Source of the DNA: Rachycentron canadum
Taxonomy: Eukaryota > Chordata > Actinopteri > Carangiformes > Rachycentridae
Reading direction: 5' to 3'
Length of the DNA stretch: 64,000 bases
Assembly: GCA_038496675.1 (NCBI GenBank)
Contig: CM076653.1
Coordinates: forward strand, 21,132,476-21,196,475
Below the pieces are notes generated by a model. That model was not told the DNA's origin and ran no database searches. It was given only the letters and a program-made list of their open reading frames with translations. Of this stretch, positions 24,364 through 37,055 are shown piece after piece. Numbering within the stretch: position 1 is the stretch's first letter; the number at the start of each line of letters is the position of its first letter. Made by a program: the position numbers and the translations under genes.

Positions 24364-24384
24364 ACGATAATCTCAGATTATCGT
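24364..24384. repeat. 10-bp perfect inverted repeat, 1-base centre
   Basis: ACGATAATCT and AGATTATCGT flank a single C. Confidence 0.85.
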
Positions 24385-24904
24385 ATAAGTAGGTTCAAAC
24401 CTACAAAGTGACAAAGACATATTAACAGAGAGTGATCTGAGCTGCAGTTGTGACCCTGCCTGTTTTACAATGACAGATGGAGAGAAAGAGAGTCCAATCT
24501 AGAGTGAGCGGTCCTGATTAGCAAAGTAGTCAGTGCATACACACAAGTGCCATGAGTTCAAAGTCAGGTGGACATGCTAAACAACAAAGTCGAACAACAG
24601 CAAACCTGTTTTTCTGTTTTGTTGTTCATTCATTTCTTTATATGATTCTGTTAATGTGGATCTATAATAGTATGAATGTAAGTGTTTAAGTGTGTGTTGC
24701 AGTGTTGGGATTATATAAATGTGTGTTATGAGTGTAAGGCACACAAACACACAGACTTGTCCATCTCAACAGTTAACTCAGCTATTTTGGCACAAACATT
24801 CATTTGTATGCCAAGGTCAAAGCCAAAGGTCACTGTGCCTGTAAGTTACAGGCTCTGGAATTCATACATTAATTATGATACGATTTAACACAAGTAGCTA
24901 TTAG

Positions 24905-25080
24905 GATGGATAATGAAGTGATGACTCAACTCTTTATGTCCAAATGGTCAAAGGTCAACTTCACTGTAACATCATAATGTTCTGCAAAAACACTTTATTA
25001 TTCAACACTGTAACTAAGGAAAAGAGGGACAGATTGCGGCCATATTCCCTGCAGCTTGACCAGTAGGCAGAGGTATAAAA
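24905..25080 (+). repeat. Fish dispersed repeat, 3' part (CATCATAATGTTCTGCAAAAAC family)
   Basis: Landmarks are GGTCAAAGGTCAACTTCACT, ATCATAATGTTCTGCAAAAA, GAGGGACAGATTGCGGCCAT and GACCAGTAGGCAGAGGTAT, in the usual order for this percomorph repeat. A copy with the 5' part and the shared TTCTGCAAAA landmark is at 32765..33130. Confidence 0.55.
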
Positions 25081-25427
25081 CTGCAAGACACTTATCAAAA
25101 TGAAGAATAAGAATAAATACAAATTAAAAACTGTAGTGTTTGATATTTATGTTTTTAAATATAATCCTTCTCATTTCTACAGTCTTTCTCAGAAACTGTA
25201 GTATTTCTTTCAATGGGGCCTTTAAACTGATGGCGAGATACAAGTTTGACATTGCTCAATACTCACACGGGGGAGGTTTCTTATTAGAATGCCACTTCAG
25301 GTTAGACTCAGATATCTTGAAATGAAAATGATGGTGCCAAACCTCATCATCTTAATAGTCCAATAGTGGCTCCAGCTCTCTACAAATAGAATCACTGAAT
25401 AAGGCCTTGGAGCGATTGTCTGCAACA

Positions 25428-25476
<49 letters not shown>

Positions 25477-27121
25477 CCACATACACACACTCAGACCAAT
25501 ATCTTAATTATATATTATAAAATGAAGAATGATCATGTGTACCAATACATGTACAGTTGATACAATTGTATGAAGATAGATTTGTTTCAATATTATTTGT
25601 GTGACCAGATTGACAATTTGTGTGTAAATTTGTAACCTATAAATGAAAAATACACCTTCCACAAAAATAAAAAAAGAATTAATAAACTCTAAAGCAAAAA
25701 TATCTTGTAAATATAAAATGGAACACTTACAACTTTCAAATAGATATTTGTCAGTCAATTTTCAAATTTTTAAGCAAAAAAAAGTGCTTCTTTGTCTCAG
25801 TTCTCTGCCTGTGGTTTTGCATTTCACACACAAAATTGACTTGTATCGCTTGGAAAGTACCTTCTCATGGCTGACACAGCCATTTCCACTTTTCAAGCTG
25901 TGAACAACAAACTGAATTAATGATTACATTAATTACTTTTTTTTTTACAGTGTATCTTCATCATCATCACAGTTTATAACAAGCAACAAGAACTGATTCA
26001 TTGGTTAATGTTAGTTTAGCGTTGCCAACACGTTGAACAACAATGAACAAAAAACCTGCAATATGTGAACGTCAACTGCTGTACGATTACAGACCTTAAC
26101 CAAGGTGCTGTCACTTGTCATGTCTTACACCCATTAACATAGCTCACATTATTTGTCAGAGATTATTTAGGAAAAAAACAGCATGCTCTTAGTTTGAGAA
26201 GCGGAAAAGTTTGTGTAAAAACTCTGTGTGTGAAATGCAAATCCACAAGTGGAGAACTGAGATCTACAAATACTTGATCTGATTACGCAAATAATACTAA
26301 AATCTACCTCTGTATGATTGCATTGACAAAACCTGACAAACTAAACGTAAACATTGCATTGACAGAAAGAAATACAAAACACAAAGATGCCAGTAAAAAT
26401 CCTAATTATTTAACAATTTCATTTTCTTAACAGTTTGCCTTCTTGATTTGACATCTATCCCACCACCTTGGTTTCTTTTCTGCCACGACCTGTCCAATCT
26501 GTTTCCCACCCACTTCTTTTCAATGCTTACTAGCGCTCCACCCTCTAGTAGCACTTCTTCCTAATTTTACAATGATAATAGCAGAACCACGATAACTTAG
26601 AAAGTATTTCCCCTCTTTCCCTTTAAAACTTTACTCAGTCCTCGTAATTGCCCCCATCAGACACAAACTACTCAGCTGAAATTCTTGCCTCCTAAATGTG
26701 GTGGTCACCAATTATTTGAACCTCCACCCACATCTTTTCCTGTGACCTTCTCTGCCTCCTTCAGTTAGTACTTCACCACTCCTCACTCAACTCTCTAGCT
26801 CTAGCTCTAGAGTCTCCTCAAGCTGAAGTCATTCAGCCCTGTCACTGGGAATGATGTGTCCAAACGTCTGACCTGTAGCCATCCCACAACAAGTATGCTG
26901 GACCCCATTACCACAAACCTCCAACCATATCTCCAACCATTGCGCCCGCACACATGTTTCCGTTCCATCATGTTTCAGTTTTGAATCTCTTTTGATACTT
27001 TCAGGGACTTTGTTTAGCATATTCCAGTCTCTCATGAATCAAAATATATGGTGTATATGGTGCTCAGTGTACATTTGGACATTTGCTGGCAAAACTATTC
27101 ACTGCTGGGATTCACATCTTA
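25081..27121. other. Intergenic with one CA microsatellite
   Basis: (AC)n lies at 25429..25475. The remainder shows no recognisable gene or element. Confidence 0.5.
25429..25475. repeat. (AC)n microsatellite, about 23 units
   Basis: This is an uninterrupted dinucleotide tract. Confidence 0.95.
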
Positions 27122-27227
27122 TATATGTCCACATGTCGGATTGCAAAGAGAATCATTGGAAGCTGAGATGCCGCCATCTTCAAATCGCTGGCTGTTGCAG
27201 AGATAGGGTAGGTTTGCAGATGTAAAG
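27122..27227 (+). repeat. Unclassified direct repeat, copy A
   Basis: It shares TTGCAAAGAG, AGCTGAGATNCC, NNCTTCAAAT, TGCTGTG-like and TAGGTTTGCAGATGTAAA landmarks with 27763..27862 in the same order and orientation, at clearly less than full identity. Function is unknown. It may be part of a SINE-like or satellite-like unit. Confidence 0.7.
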
Positions 27228-27494
27228 ATGGTTTCAATCCAACCAATCATTTGTATGAGAGGCAAAACTGATCAGCTAGGACTGTAATCATTGTTGATCA
27301 AGGGTAAACCAGGTTTCATACTAGCCAAATGCATGAGGGAAAAAAATCAGCCTTCAAAAATTAGTCCAGCTCTCCAACAGCACAGCTTCAATTGATTTTC
27401 AAGATGACTGGGTTGGATGGAAGAGCACATTCCAACTACTCTGATTTGGCTCCTCCAAAGCAAACGCTCATGCATTTAGTGAACCTGTCTGTTC

Positions 27495-27590
27495 ATCAGA
27501 TCAGCTCTCATTGCACCAGTTACTGTGGTGTAGCACTTATCACGTTTGCCTTTAAATTTCCTTGGTCCAAAACCATAATGACTTTATCAA
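27495..27590 (+). mobile_element. tRNA-Val-like SINE fragment
   Basis: The stretch GTGGTGTAGCACTTATCACG, then TTTGCCT and CTTGGTCCAAAACC (about 27525..27573), follows tRNA-Val in order (GTAGTGTAGYGGTTATCACG, TTCGCCT, GGTTCGAAACC). The anticodon arm is mutated and the acceptor stem is gone, so it is a retroposon head or tRNA pseudogene, not a working tRNA. Confidence 0.5.
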
Positions 27591-27762
27591 AAAAAGTGTA
27601 ATCAGGCAATGACTGTGACCTGCAAACTCCATCTCTCCATTTCATATGTTGGAAGACTGGGTAAAGACCACTCCCCCTCTGTCTGTCTACATGTCAGCCT
27701 ATTACCATCCATTTTCCTATATGCAGACAGCTCTCATCACACCAGTGATTCGAATATGGCCT
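27591..27762. other. Spacer between repeat copies
   Basis: The segment CAGACAGCTCTCATCACACC near 27724 resembles ATCAGCTCTCATTGCACCAG near 27499, so part of the flank of the tRNA-Val-like piece is also duplicated. Confidence 0.5.
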
Positions 27763-27862
27763 CTTGACACTCGTGGTTGCAAAGAGCTTGACTCAAAGCT
27801 GAGATACCACCAACTTCAAATTGCTGTGTGTCTCAGAGAGATTGTAGGTTTGCAGATGTAAA
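27763..27862 (+). repeat. Unclassified direct repeat, copy B
   Basis: This is the second copy of the unit at 27122..27227, about 640 bases downstream, ending in the shared GTAGGTTTGCAGATGTAAA. Confidence 0.7.
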
Positions 27863-30800
27863 AGCTCTCAAATACAAAGTTGATCATTTGAAATTTTTCA
27901 AAATCCAGGGTACTTGAGGACAGAGAGAAAAGCAAGAAATGATTGGGTACTGTTCAGCAACATAAAGAATGTAACCTGGCAAATGTCAGAACAGCACCAC
28001 TGGTCCATGGACACGGCAGATGGCAGTCTTTGTTAGTTAATGTATGATATCCACTCATATGAATTTAGTCAGGTGCAAAATGTGACACAGGACCTACTAT
28101 ATACAACAAAGCAGTAATCACACAGGCTGTTTACACACATTTAGCTCAGACACACAGTCTTCAGTCTTCTTTCTCCTCTCTTTCTTTCCATCTTTCATCT
28201 TTTCATCCCTCTGTTGTTTGTCATTACAAGCAGTCATAAAGATATTAGGATGTAACCACAGGAGATAGAAGCCATAAAACACATACACTGTAGAAAATGT
28301 GGCCCTGATGTGCATAAGGTACACAGATCAGCAGGATCCCTCTGATACACAAACAGCCAGAGAGGAGGGCAGATAAGAAATCCAACAGGCTTCAATTATA
28401 AATTTATGTCATACAAATGATGGGTATCATTGATGTTTTGGTAGTTTAATGTACAATTAATTATCACATCATCAGTATTAATTGTTCAGGTCAGGATTTA
28501 TTGAATGTTATTGTGTTCATGATTTTGTTAACATAAATATTCACTAACATTCAAAATCTGTGGTGGGAGCTTGATAATATCGACTCACAAAACAGGCCAA
28601 AAAAAGAGTGATGACACAAAAGTGTATTGTTGATAGTGTAATAAATGCAGAATACAATATACTGATTTAATATTTTTGGGTAACATTTGTCAAAAGTGAA
28701 AATGAATATATACATTTGACTGAAAAAATGTCTGTGCCTCCATATTACACTGTCAATATCGGCACTGTAACCAGTTTTGTTGATACTTTTATCCTTTTCC
28801 TTGCAATAAACGTAGATTTAAAATCCATACCACAGTGTCTGTTTTTTTTTTTTTTTTTTTGAAGATTGGTTTTGTTCAAATCATTATCATTTAATTTTAT
28901 CTCATTGAAAACATTGAACCAGTAACATAGTGATGATGATGAATACTATAGGAAAGTTTTATGGATCTTAAGTCCATTTATATCTGCATCTGCTGGTGTG
29001 CGTGTTCTGTGAGTGTTCAGCTAAGTGAACAAAAATTATGCACTGTGGGGTAATTATATCCTTTTCAAGCGCACAAACTTGTGGCACTGGCCAATTAGAA
29101 GATGGAAGGCTTGCCTGTATCAGATGAGGACAAAGACCTTTAAGATATTAAACTATATGCAACCCCTCAGGGTTCATTTAGGCAGTACCCTTGTTACATT
29201 CATTCCTCCTCTTTTCTGTTTAATGATAATTTAGTGGATAACCACTCTGGAAGCACACTGCCCTAGAAAGGGCATTAGACTTCTTCTGTTTTATGATCTA
29301 TTCTTCTTTGGTATACACTTATGTGCTGCACCCACGGCTGATTCTACTGTTAAGCCTCCTGTTGTCATATCATCCTTGTGTACCTGCTATTGTAATGACA
29401 ACAAAATGACCTGGCAGCCCTGACATCATAACAGCACAGTGACTAGCTGAGCCTTTAGTGAGGTCATTATGGGACAGGGATGGGAGAGGTAGGAGGTAGA
29501 TTTGGAGAGAGCTGGGGTAATTTACTTAATACTGGAAATTAAATATCTCAATGAGACTATTTATACATTCAAACTATTATTAACAAATTCATAGGTGCAC
29601 TTCTTGATGTCAGTCCCTTTATATGCATGTGAGTAAATTCACATGATTTACAAGATTTCTAGCTGCAGTTAACAAATTTGCTATGGCAAAATAGTCATGC
29701 TACCCCACAACCTCTATAGATGTGCCTGCTTCAGTGCTCACACTTGTTTATGTTAATATTTTATAATACTAGTCAGAGGCATGACGCTTTTCTCATAGCT
29801 GTTCTGTCAGATTCACTCATCATCTGCTCTAAATGCTTTACATGGGTTATGAAAATTTAAATATACATAATTGACACATTAGTCCAAACTTGTTTTTGCA
29901 TGTCTTCCACACTAAGAGCAACAACAGTGCATACTGCTTACTATATGTGTATTGTATCTATAAATGCTTAGTTTTTCAAATATTTAAACTAACCTGGCAA
30001 AGAGTTCCCTCTCTTTGTACTTGGGCTTGATCTAAATATTTATCATTTAATGGTTATATGGTTATACAGTGTGTAATAAATGTCTAAATACTTGATTCTG
30101 ACAAACATAATCTCTCTCACACACACAGACACACATAAATAAATAAAAGCGACATCTTCATCTTCATGTCATGTCATTTCGTTCTACATCCTTCTGATGA
30201 CGCAGGTGAGATGAGCAGATTCAGCTAAATATAACCTTGCACTGGAAATGTCACCACTGTCACATTTCTAAATAAAAACATCATCACAGCTTAAGATATA
30301 AAGTGGTGACTTTCTGCTGACCCAAAGTAAACTTTATCAACTTCTCCACTCTGTCCTCTCTATCTCTGATGTGCACTGTAAAGTTTTTAGATTGTGTACC
30401 ACATCTTGTGTGTCTGTCATTATCTACATCGCAGCCTATAAAGAGATTTGAATTTAGATTTGAACAAATTTATGGTTTCTGTTGTCTCATTCCATCTGTA
30501 GGGCCTCTCTGGCACAGCACCTGTTCAATTGTCCTTTGGTCAAATGTGTAATTTGTTTTGTTTTTGTTTTTTAATATTTATGACATTTTGTATGACAGGG
30601 GTGGGGTACAGGTGACCAATTGTTTGTTGCAGTGCAAATATTGTCTGACACTTTTACACTTTAAGCTTTGTTTAATGTACATCCCCAGTGGCAATTATTC
30701 CAACATTTGAAGCGTATGTTCTGTCTTAGTTACACTCCAAGTTAATTACTTTGCATATGAGCGCCTGGTGGAACAATGTGGAATCTACTTCCTGTTTGGA

Positions 30801-32134
30801 ATGAATAAAGACAAGCAAGCACACTAGAGCTGATACTAATGGTTATTTTTTTATACTGACTGACCTGGTAATTATTTCTTCAATGGACTACAACTGCAAA
30901 CCTGGAACCTATTTATTTATTTATTTTTTGGAAAAATTAGGAGCATTGGATTATCAGAACACTTTTGAGTCAACCTACGACTCAATTTGTTGATTCATCT
31001 CTAAACCACACATCTGGTGTTAGATGAAAAGTTACTTTAAGGTGCTATAATAGAAAATTATTTATTTTTTCAATGTAATTTTCTGTAAGTTTTGAAAGAA
31101 GGAGAACTGTGCCAGGCAAATCATTAAACCTCTTTCAGATGTGGAATATATAACTTTTCTGTTGTTGTTCTGGTTGTTGATCAGGTAAGTAATGGCTTTT
31201 AGTATTTTAGTATTTTCATGCAGTGTTGCTATGTTGAAAGTCATTTTGCAACACAAGCAGCCACTGAAAAAACTCTCTTTTTAAAAAAGGTTTCTTCAGT
31301 GTCTGAAGAAACTTCAGCCAGAAAATGCTAATATCTGTGATTTATTGATTTCTTTATTGAGATTTTATTATTGCAAGGAGATTAGCCTGCCATATCAGGA
31401 GGTGCCCTCTCTGTCTTGTTCTCATTCAACACTGTTCATACTGGTTAATTTACCACAAATTAAAAAAAAAGTTACAGCCATGCATAATCTAGTCTAATTT
31501 TTCCACCCTGTAATGTAATGAAAAGCTGTATGATTGCATTGTTTTTTTGTTTGTTTGTTTGTTGTTATGTACTTATTTGGTTGGGATTAATATTAGTATT
31601 GGTTTTCTCACCTGAAGTATCAGATGATTTTATTCTGTGAAGGCTGACGGTGTCTGATGTCAGCTAATGTTTGTTTCCCAGGTAGACAAATGCAATTCTA
31701 CTTCATTTGACTTGATTCAATTTGCTGTCTGGCAAATTCTAATAATTGGATGTAAATATTGTTTGTAAAAAATGTCACAATGAAACTGTAATGAGCGGAG
31801 CAGGGGGTGGGGGAGACCAGCCTAACATGTTCATCACATTCTCAGACCACAGCAGTGGAAGCCATTACCTCTCATTTCATTGTTTCTCCAGGACCTGCTG
31901 CTAATCACATGAGGCATGTTGCAACAGAAATAAGCAAATGCAAACAAATTGAAGATAGTTATCTTGTGTTCATATTGTCTCAAACAATAATGATATAAGC
32001 ATGATTACATAAAAGTGTGAGAAATGCTTCAGGAGTATTTTGATAACTAGTGTTTTGCTTCTTATTGTCACACTGAACTCCAAAACATGTAACTGAGCTG
32101 CCCAAAAATCTGCTCAACTCAACAGTCAACAGTT
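27863..32134. other. Intergenic, nothing recognised
   Basis: It contains a T19 run (28842..28860) and TTTG/TTTA-type short repeats (near 30910 and 31545). No gene, RNA or element was recognised in this 4.3 kb. Confidence 0.5.
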
Positions 32135-32640
32135 AAGACGATAGGTATTTGGACACTTGTTGACACAGTGCTCGGAGCTTGGGCCCATCCAATTTGAAAT
32201 AACAAAATGAATATTACATTAAAGTGCCATGTCTCATAATTTAATCTTATAATTTAAGCAGGTTTACATCAATATAGAAAGAACTGTGTGGGAGATATAG
32301 CTCTTTAAACGCATAGTGCAATAGAAAGTTAGGAGTTGCCATTTGGATTCAGGAGGAGTGGGGGACCAAGAGGTGACCAAGCAACTGATAATGAGAATAA
32401 AGAAAAAAAATCTATCAGTTTGCCAATATCAGCAGTTGGGTTTATGGGTGTTCAGAGGAAAAGCAGAAAATGGCAAACAGAACAGGGCAGGCAAAAAATT
32501 TTAATTAAGATGTTTTGTGTTTAACAGGCTTCCATATGGTCACTGAAACTACACCAAAAATAGACATTTGGACCCTGTAGTTAATCACAATAAACGTACT
32601 GGAGAAGTGGTACAGTTTACAATGGACTGGATAAATAGAC
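32135..32640 (+). mobile_element. Possible Tc1-like remnant
   Basis: GGTATTTGGACACTTGTTGA near 32142, CAGGTTTACATCAATATAG, AGAACTGTGTGGGAGATATA and ATAGCTCTTT resemble the non-coding 5' portion of a fish Tc1-like family in order. No transposase residues were identified, so this is tentative. Confidence 0.3.
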
Positions 32641-32764
32641 ATTTTCTGAAATGCCTGACTTTTGTTTATCCGTTAGTCAGAGTCAGATGCTGCATTTAGC
32701 TGAAAGTACCCAAAGTCACTTATAAACATTTCTTCTGGCTGTGCAGAGTTTACCATATTCCAAT

Positions 32765-33130
32765 GCTTCTCTGCCTTTTTACCTTTGCCAAGGAGGTTAT
32801 CTTTTCACCTGTGTCTGTTTGTACATTTGACATTTTTATGACACTTTCATCAAATTCTGTGAAAAAAAATCTGACAGTTCAAAGTGCTGAGATTTGTGAA
32901 ATGTGGTGCAGATCTGGATCTCACAGACATGTTTAGGAATAATTTCTGCTACACTGTGCCATTCAATTTTTTTCTGTTTTCAGATCATCCCTCAATCCAC
33001 CCTATTCTCATGAATGTGATATCTCAGGAATGACTCAAACAATTAAAAATTTTGCTTTTGTTTAATAGGATGAAATAATGAAAATATGACTTCACTTTGT
33101 CATTATAATGTTCTGCAAAATACTGGTGCT
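32765..33130 (+). repeat. Fish dispersed repeat, 5' part (GCCAAGGAGGTTAT family)
   Basis: TTGCCAAGGAGGTTATCTTT followed by TCACCTGTGTCTGTTTGT opens a widespread fish repeat. Then come a GTGGTGCAGATCTGGATC landmark and CATTATAATGTTCTGCAAAA near the end, shared with 24905..25080. Confidence 0.55.
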
Positions 33131-33269
33131 GATGATCTTTTGTGGTGTCGGGTTGAAGATTTTTTGAATTTGTAGTTTCTTTGCCACATTGTCAATGATG
33201 ATGAACTGTGCATAACTAATAACTAATATAAAAGTAGACATACAGCAGAACAACAAAGCTCAAGGGGCA

Positions 33270-33360
33270 TCACAAAATGAACAGCAAAAGATATCCTCTA
33301 TCTTTAGACCCTCGACCTGGGTGAGGAACACTCTCATTCATGGACAAAATGAAAGAAACC
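33270..33360 (-). mobile_element. Degraded LINE 3' UTR fragment
   Basis: TCCTCTATCTTTAGACCCTC, GGTGAGGAA and AAAGAAACCTCA appear in the same order as TCCTCTGCCCTTAGACCCTC, GCTGAGGAA and AGAGAAACCTCA in the 3' UTR of the LINE at 18740..18820, in the same orientation. It is an old, 3'-only copy. Confidence 0.65.
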
Positions 33361-33745
33361 TCAAGAATGATTAATCTGATCTGGTTTGATAAATAGCAAG
33401 GCAGGAGAAAACCATTTTAATTGCATTTGACTTAAACACTTACAAGTTTTTTGTAGTATCTTCAAAATGTTGAAATTGCCAATGGTATAATGAGACTGCA
33501 CTTACACAGACTGCATCTATAGAAAAGTATATCATTAAGCTTTATGAAAGCTCACAATGTAAACACTTGAGTCAAGCAGTTTAAGTAGTAGTATATTATT
33601 ATTGGTAGTAGAAATATTAGTAGTTTAAGTTGATCATGTTTGAAATGTTACTAATTATTCATACTGTCTTTAATCAAAGCTAAATTCTTAGTAACAAGCA
33701 TTAAAATGTCATATTACTGCAAAGTGTTTTAGTATCTAAAGTATC

Positions 33746-33870
33746 TAAATTTCAAATTCAAATTCAAATTTATTTTATTTATATATCAGCAAATCATAGC
33801 AAAGTTACCTCAAGGCACTTAACATGTAGGGAAGGTCTAGCTCACACTCTATAAAATTATTTAAAGGCCT
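33746..33870 (-). mobile_element. LINE 3' tail with AAATTC tandem end
   Basis: (AAATTC)3 at about 33755..33775 runs into TTTATTTTATTTATATATCA, then AAATCATAGCAAAGTTACCT and CAAGGCACTTAACATGTAG. This matches a familiar fish LINE 3' end (TTTATATAGCACCAAATCA and on) read from the tail side. It is a different family from the LINE at 18651. Confidence 0.6.
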
Positions 33871-36189
33871 CAATAACATTGTTACTTCTTTGTATAAACA
33901 TTTCACTTGCACTGAATTATCACTATCACTCAAAGAAAGACTGTTTATCTCCCATGTTCACTTTCACAGATTTATTACTTCCTGCTGACCAGAGGACATA
34001 TGTTTCCTATGTTTACATTGGACTAGAAAACCTCTAATGGCATCACTTAAAACCCTGCAGCTGATTTGTTTGTGGAGGGGTGACAAAGAAAAAGAGAGTG
34101 ACCAAGAGAATCAATCAAATAAATATCCAAGGGAATATCTGAAGAACCTGGCTTACAGCGCTGATCCACCGTCAGAGAGGACTGAAGCCATACAGTGTGA
34201 GATGAACTCTCCAGAAATGTGAACTGGGCAAATCGAAAGCTTGTTCAAGGGTAAAATGGACCGAGTGTACATGCTATCAGCACAGATTTATTGATATTGG
34301 GTTATATCACTTTTTACACAGACACAACGTACTTATCATTGTGTTTAATCACAATTAAACAAGTGATTTTTTTTTTAATTGTTTTATTTTATTGGAGGAA
34401 AGTTCAAAACATCACCTCTACAGTGCACAGCAACATTCAATAGTGGATATTTTAAAGTATAAATGAAAACTGTGACCTGTGGGTTGAGCTAGATGAGAAG
34501 TTAGATGATCACCAGGGGACCTCGCACATCATGACCTCAATATATAGGCTCCATATCTCTCTGTTTGGTAAAAGAATGGATTAAGATAAATGACATTATT
34601 ATCCTTTCCACAGAAACACAAACAGGTGTTTGAAATGAAGAGTTTGAAATCACAAAAGATAGGCATTGTCCAAAAAAGTAGTAAATATTCAATCTGTAAA
34701 GGCTTTGCTGGAGGTTTCTGGCAGAATGTAGGTTGATTTCACAAGTTGAACAGGCCTCCTTTTGGACACTGAGAAAAGGATCATTGCTGAAGCCTGTCAT
34801 GTCCCGCCTCTTGAGGACATGATCACATGTCACATTGCTGGAGTGGACCTTCCTTCTGAGCTGCTGTTAATTATTCTGTGCTCAAGAGTCTCTTGAGTAA
34901 TCTTGGCTTTGAAGCATGCAGCTTTTTTCCATTTTTAGTTCAAGGAGACAGTCGCCCTTGTCTCTTGTAAGGTCTGTTTTGCTGATGTTTTCTCTATGAT
35001 GTCCACTCAGTTTGCAGTAACAAACTGAGTTCCATCTGATTATCTTTTCCACGGATGACAGTATCAATCTTACCAAAGTCATGCCAGGAAAAAACGTTCT
35101 CCTCATCCTACATCACCTGATTCTTTTTCAATTTCTTTACTTTTTCTGTCCTGGCTGACTCAACTCTGCACAATCTTCTCATTTCCCCTCTGGGATCACA
35201 CACACGTGCTAGTCTTTCTCCTCTCTTCATTTTCATCTCCTCTTTTTCAGTAGAGAGCAATCTTACTTTTTATTATCTGAGTTGTCTCTCTGTCATCTCT
35301 CTTTGTATCTCTCCTTTCACATCTGGTTTTTGAGCATGTTGTGTTATAATAATAATAAATCCGTGCTAATTACGATATGTTTTAATGAACACACTTTTTT
35401 TTTAAATCCTTATTGAGTTTGCCAAAAGGGTAAGATACCCCATGTAGATAACAATGAATGATAAACCTTTTTTTTCTAATGTTTCTAATGTTTCTAATTG
35501 ATACCAAAACAGTAACCTTAATTCCTTTTTGCCATTAAAATGACTTTATAACTCAACAAAAAGATTGGTATGGCACTCCGTGTGGTGTTGTGTCAAGCTG
35601 TAGGAGAGACACTTCTGCTGGGCTTTACTCTGAGGCCAGGAAGAGCACATATGGGTTTACAAGCCCAGCAGTGGGTGCATTTTTTAAGCTGTCAAGACTG
35701 CTTTGGTTTCCTTTCCAGGCTTAGACTTGGCCATAGTCTGTGTTTACGCCAGCTGTCAGTTCTTTTCTCTGAGACACACTGCCTCCCTGTGGAATATAAC
35801 TGTAACTGGAGTGACAAGAGCTAGAAAAGTTACTCAGTGCACTCCAGAGTAAAAACTTTGTGGATCCTTTGAATCACCTGATTTTCTACATTAGTTGGAC
35901 ATAAAATGTTGTCTGATCTTCATCTGAATCACAAGTATAGAGAAACACAATGCAATTAATGCTAACAACAATAAATGCAATAACCTCAAACAAGCTTTTC
36001 AGCTGCTATTTCCAGACCTGCATAATATTCATGAGTATTAATCATTGTATTATTAAAATTAAAATTAATTATTATTTTAATACTTTTAGTAATAATAATA
36101 TTGGACTATTATTCCCATAGAACTACTTCAGTAGTATTTGAATAATATTCTTATAATATATGGTTTGAGCAGCACTACTTACACTGTAT
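33871..36189. other. Intergenic, nothing recognised
   Basis: AT-rich tracts are common (for example 36045..36160). No gene or known element was recognised. Confidence 0.5.
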
Positions 36190-36896
36190 ATCTATTGGTC
36201 TGGGCTCTGACTGGGCCACTCCACCTCTCTGTGGTAGATTAAATGCTTATTATCATTGTCCTGCAGCATCAACCCACTTTTCATGAGCTTCAGCAGATGG
36301 ACAGCCACCCTGTCATTACCCTGTAGGATACTTTGATAAACTTCTGAATTTTTCTTTCCTCATATTGAATTGTCCAGGCCCTGTCACAGCAAAGTGCCAA
36401 ATCACGATGCTCTTCCACTCTACTTCACCTTTGGGATGATGTTTCCATGTTGTTAGGCAGGAACATTTTACACCATACGTAGTGCCGCACGTTCTTCTCA
36501 AACTATTCAAACATTAATCTCATCACAAGATCTTGTTCTCAAAACATTTTCCAGTAGCATTGTGTTGAGGTGTCCGGCCATGGTCCCTGTGCTCCATTCA
36601 GCCATGCACCATGATTTGCATATGGTAGATTCATGAATAGTGATGTTAATCATATATCCAGAGGTTCTTCTTTGTTCTTCTCTGTTTTGTTAATGATCAG
36701 TCCACATTGTGATTTGGATTAATCTTTGCTGGAAGCCCACTTCAAAGGAGAGTAGTCACACAAGTAAATGATCATTTACAGACACTTTGACTGTGGACTG
36801 ATGAATATCTGAACCCCTTGACGTTATAACTATTCAGCTTTAGGCAGATCAACAATTCTTGATCATAAGTCTTTTGGGATATCTTCTTTGAGGCAT
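36190..36896 (-). pseudogene. Degenerate Tc1-family transposase
   Basis: On the minus strand the order of a Tc1 DDE transposase is visible. There is a start-like ATGCCTCAAAGAAGATAT at 36896 (family MPRTKEI...). A helix-turn-helix region remnant near 36780..36870 follows. VEWKSIVIWHFAVTGPGQF at about 36363..36420 corresponds to GGSIMVWGCFAASGPGQ. MLQDNDNKH (about 36248..36275) corresponds to the FQQDNDPKHT motif with a catalytic aspartate. VEWPSQSPD (36200..36226) corresponds to the WPSQSPDLNPIE motif, and here the sequence breaks before the final glutamate. Stops and indels make it non-functional. The non-coding 5' end of the element continues to about 37055. Confidence 0.8.
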
Positions 36897-37055
36897 AATT
36901 CAATTCAGCAGATGCTTGTGAATAGGAAACTCAACCTTTTAATATTTTTTTAGTTAGCAGATGTAACACACCACAATTTGAGTTGATTAGATTCCATGTT
37001 TGTTAACCCCTGACTCCGATTAGCTTTTAGTTAATTAGTTTAGATAAGCACACAA
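36897..37055 (-). mobile_element. 5' non-coding end of the Tc1 element
   Basis: The plus-strand landmarks AATTCAGCAGATGCTTGTGA, ATAGGAAACTCAACC, CCCTGACTCCGATTAGCTTT follow the order known for this fish Tc1 family upstream of its transposase start. The terminal inverted repeat itself is eroded. Confidence 0.65.

Noticed and set aside
35570..35824. 84-codon plus-strand frame
   Set aside because: No domain, no upstream promoter or splice signal, and no similarity recognised.
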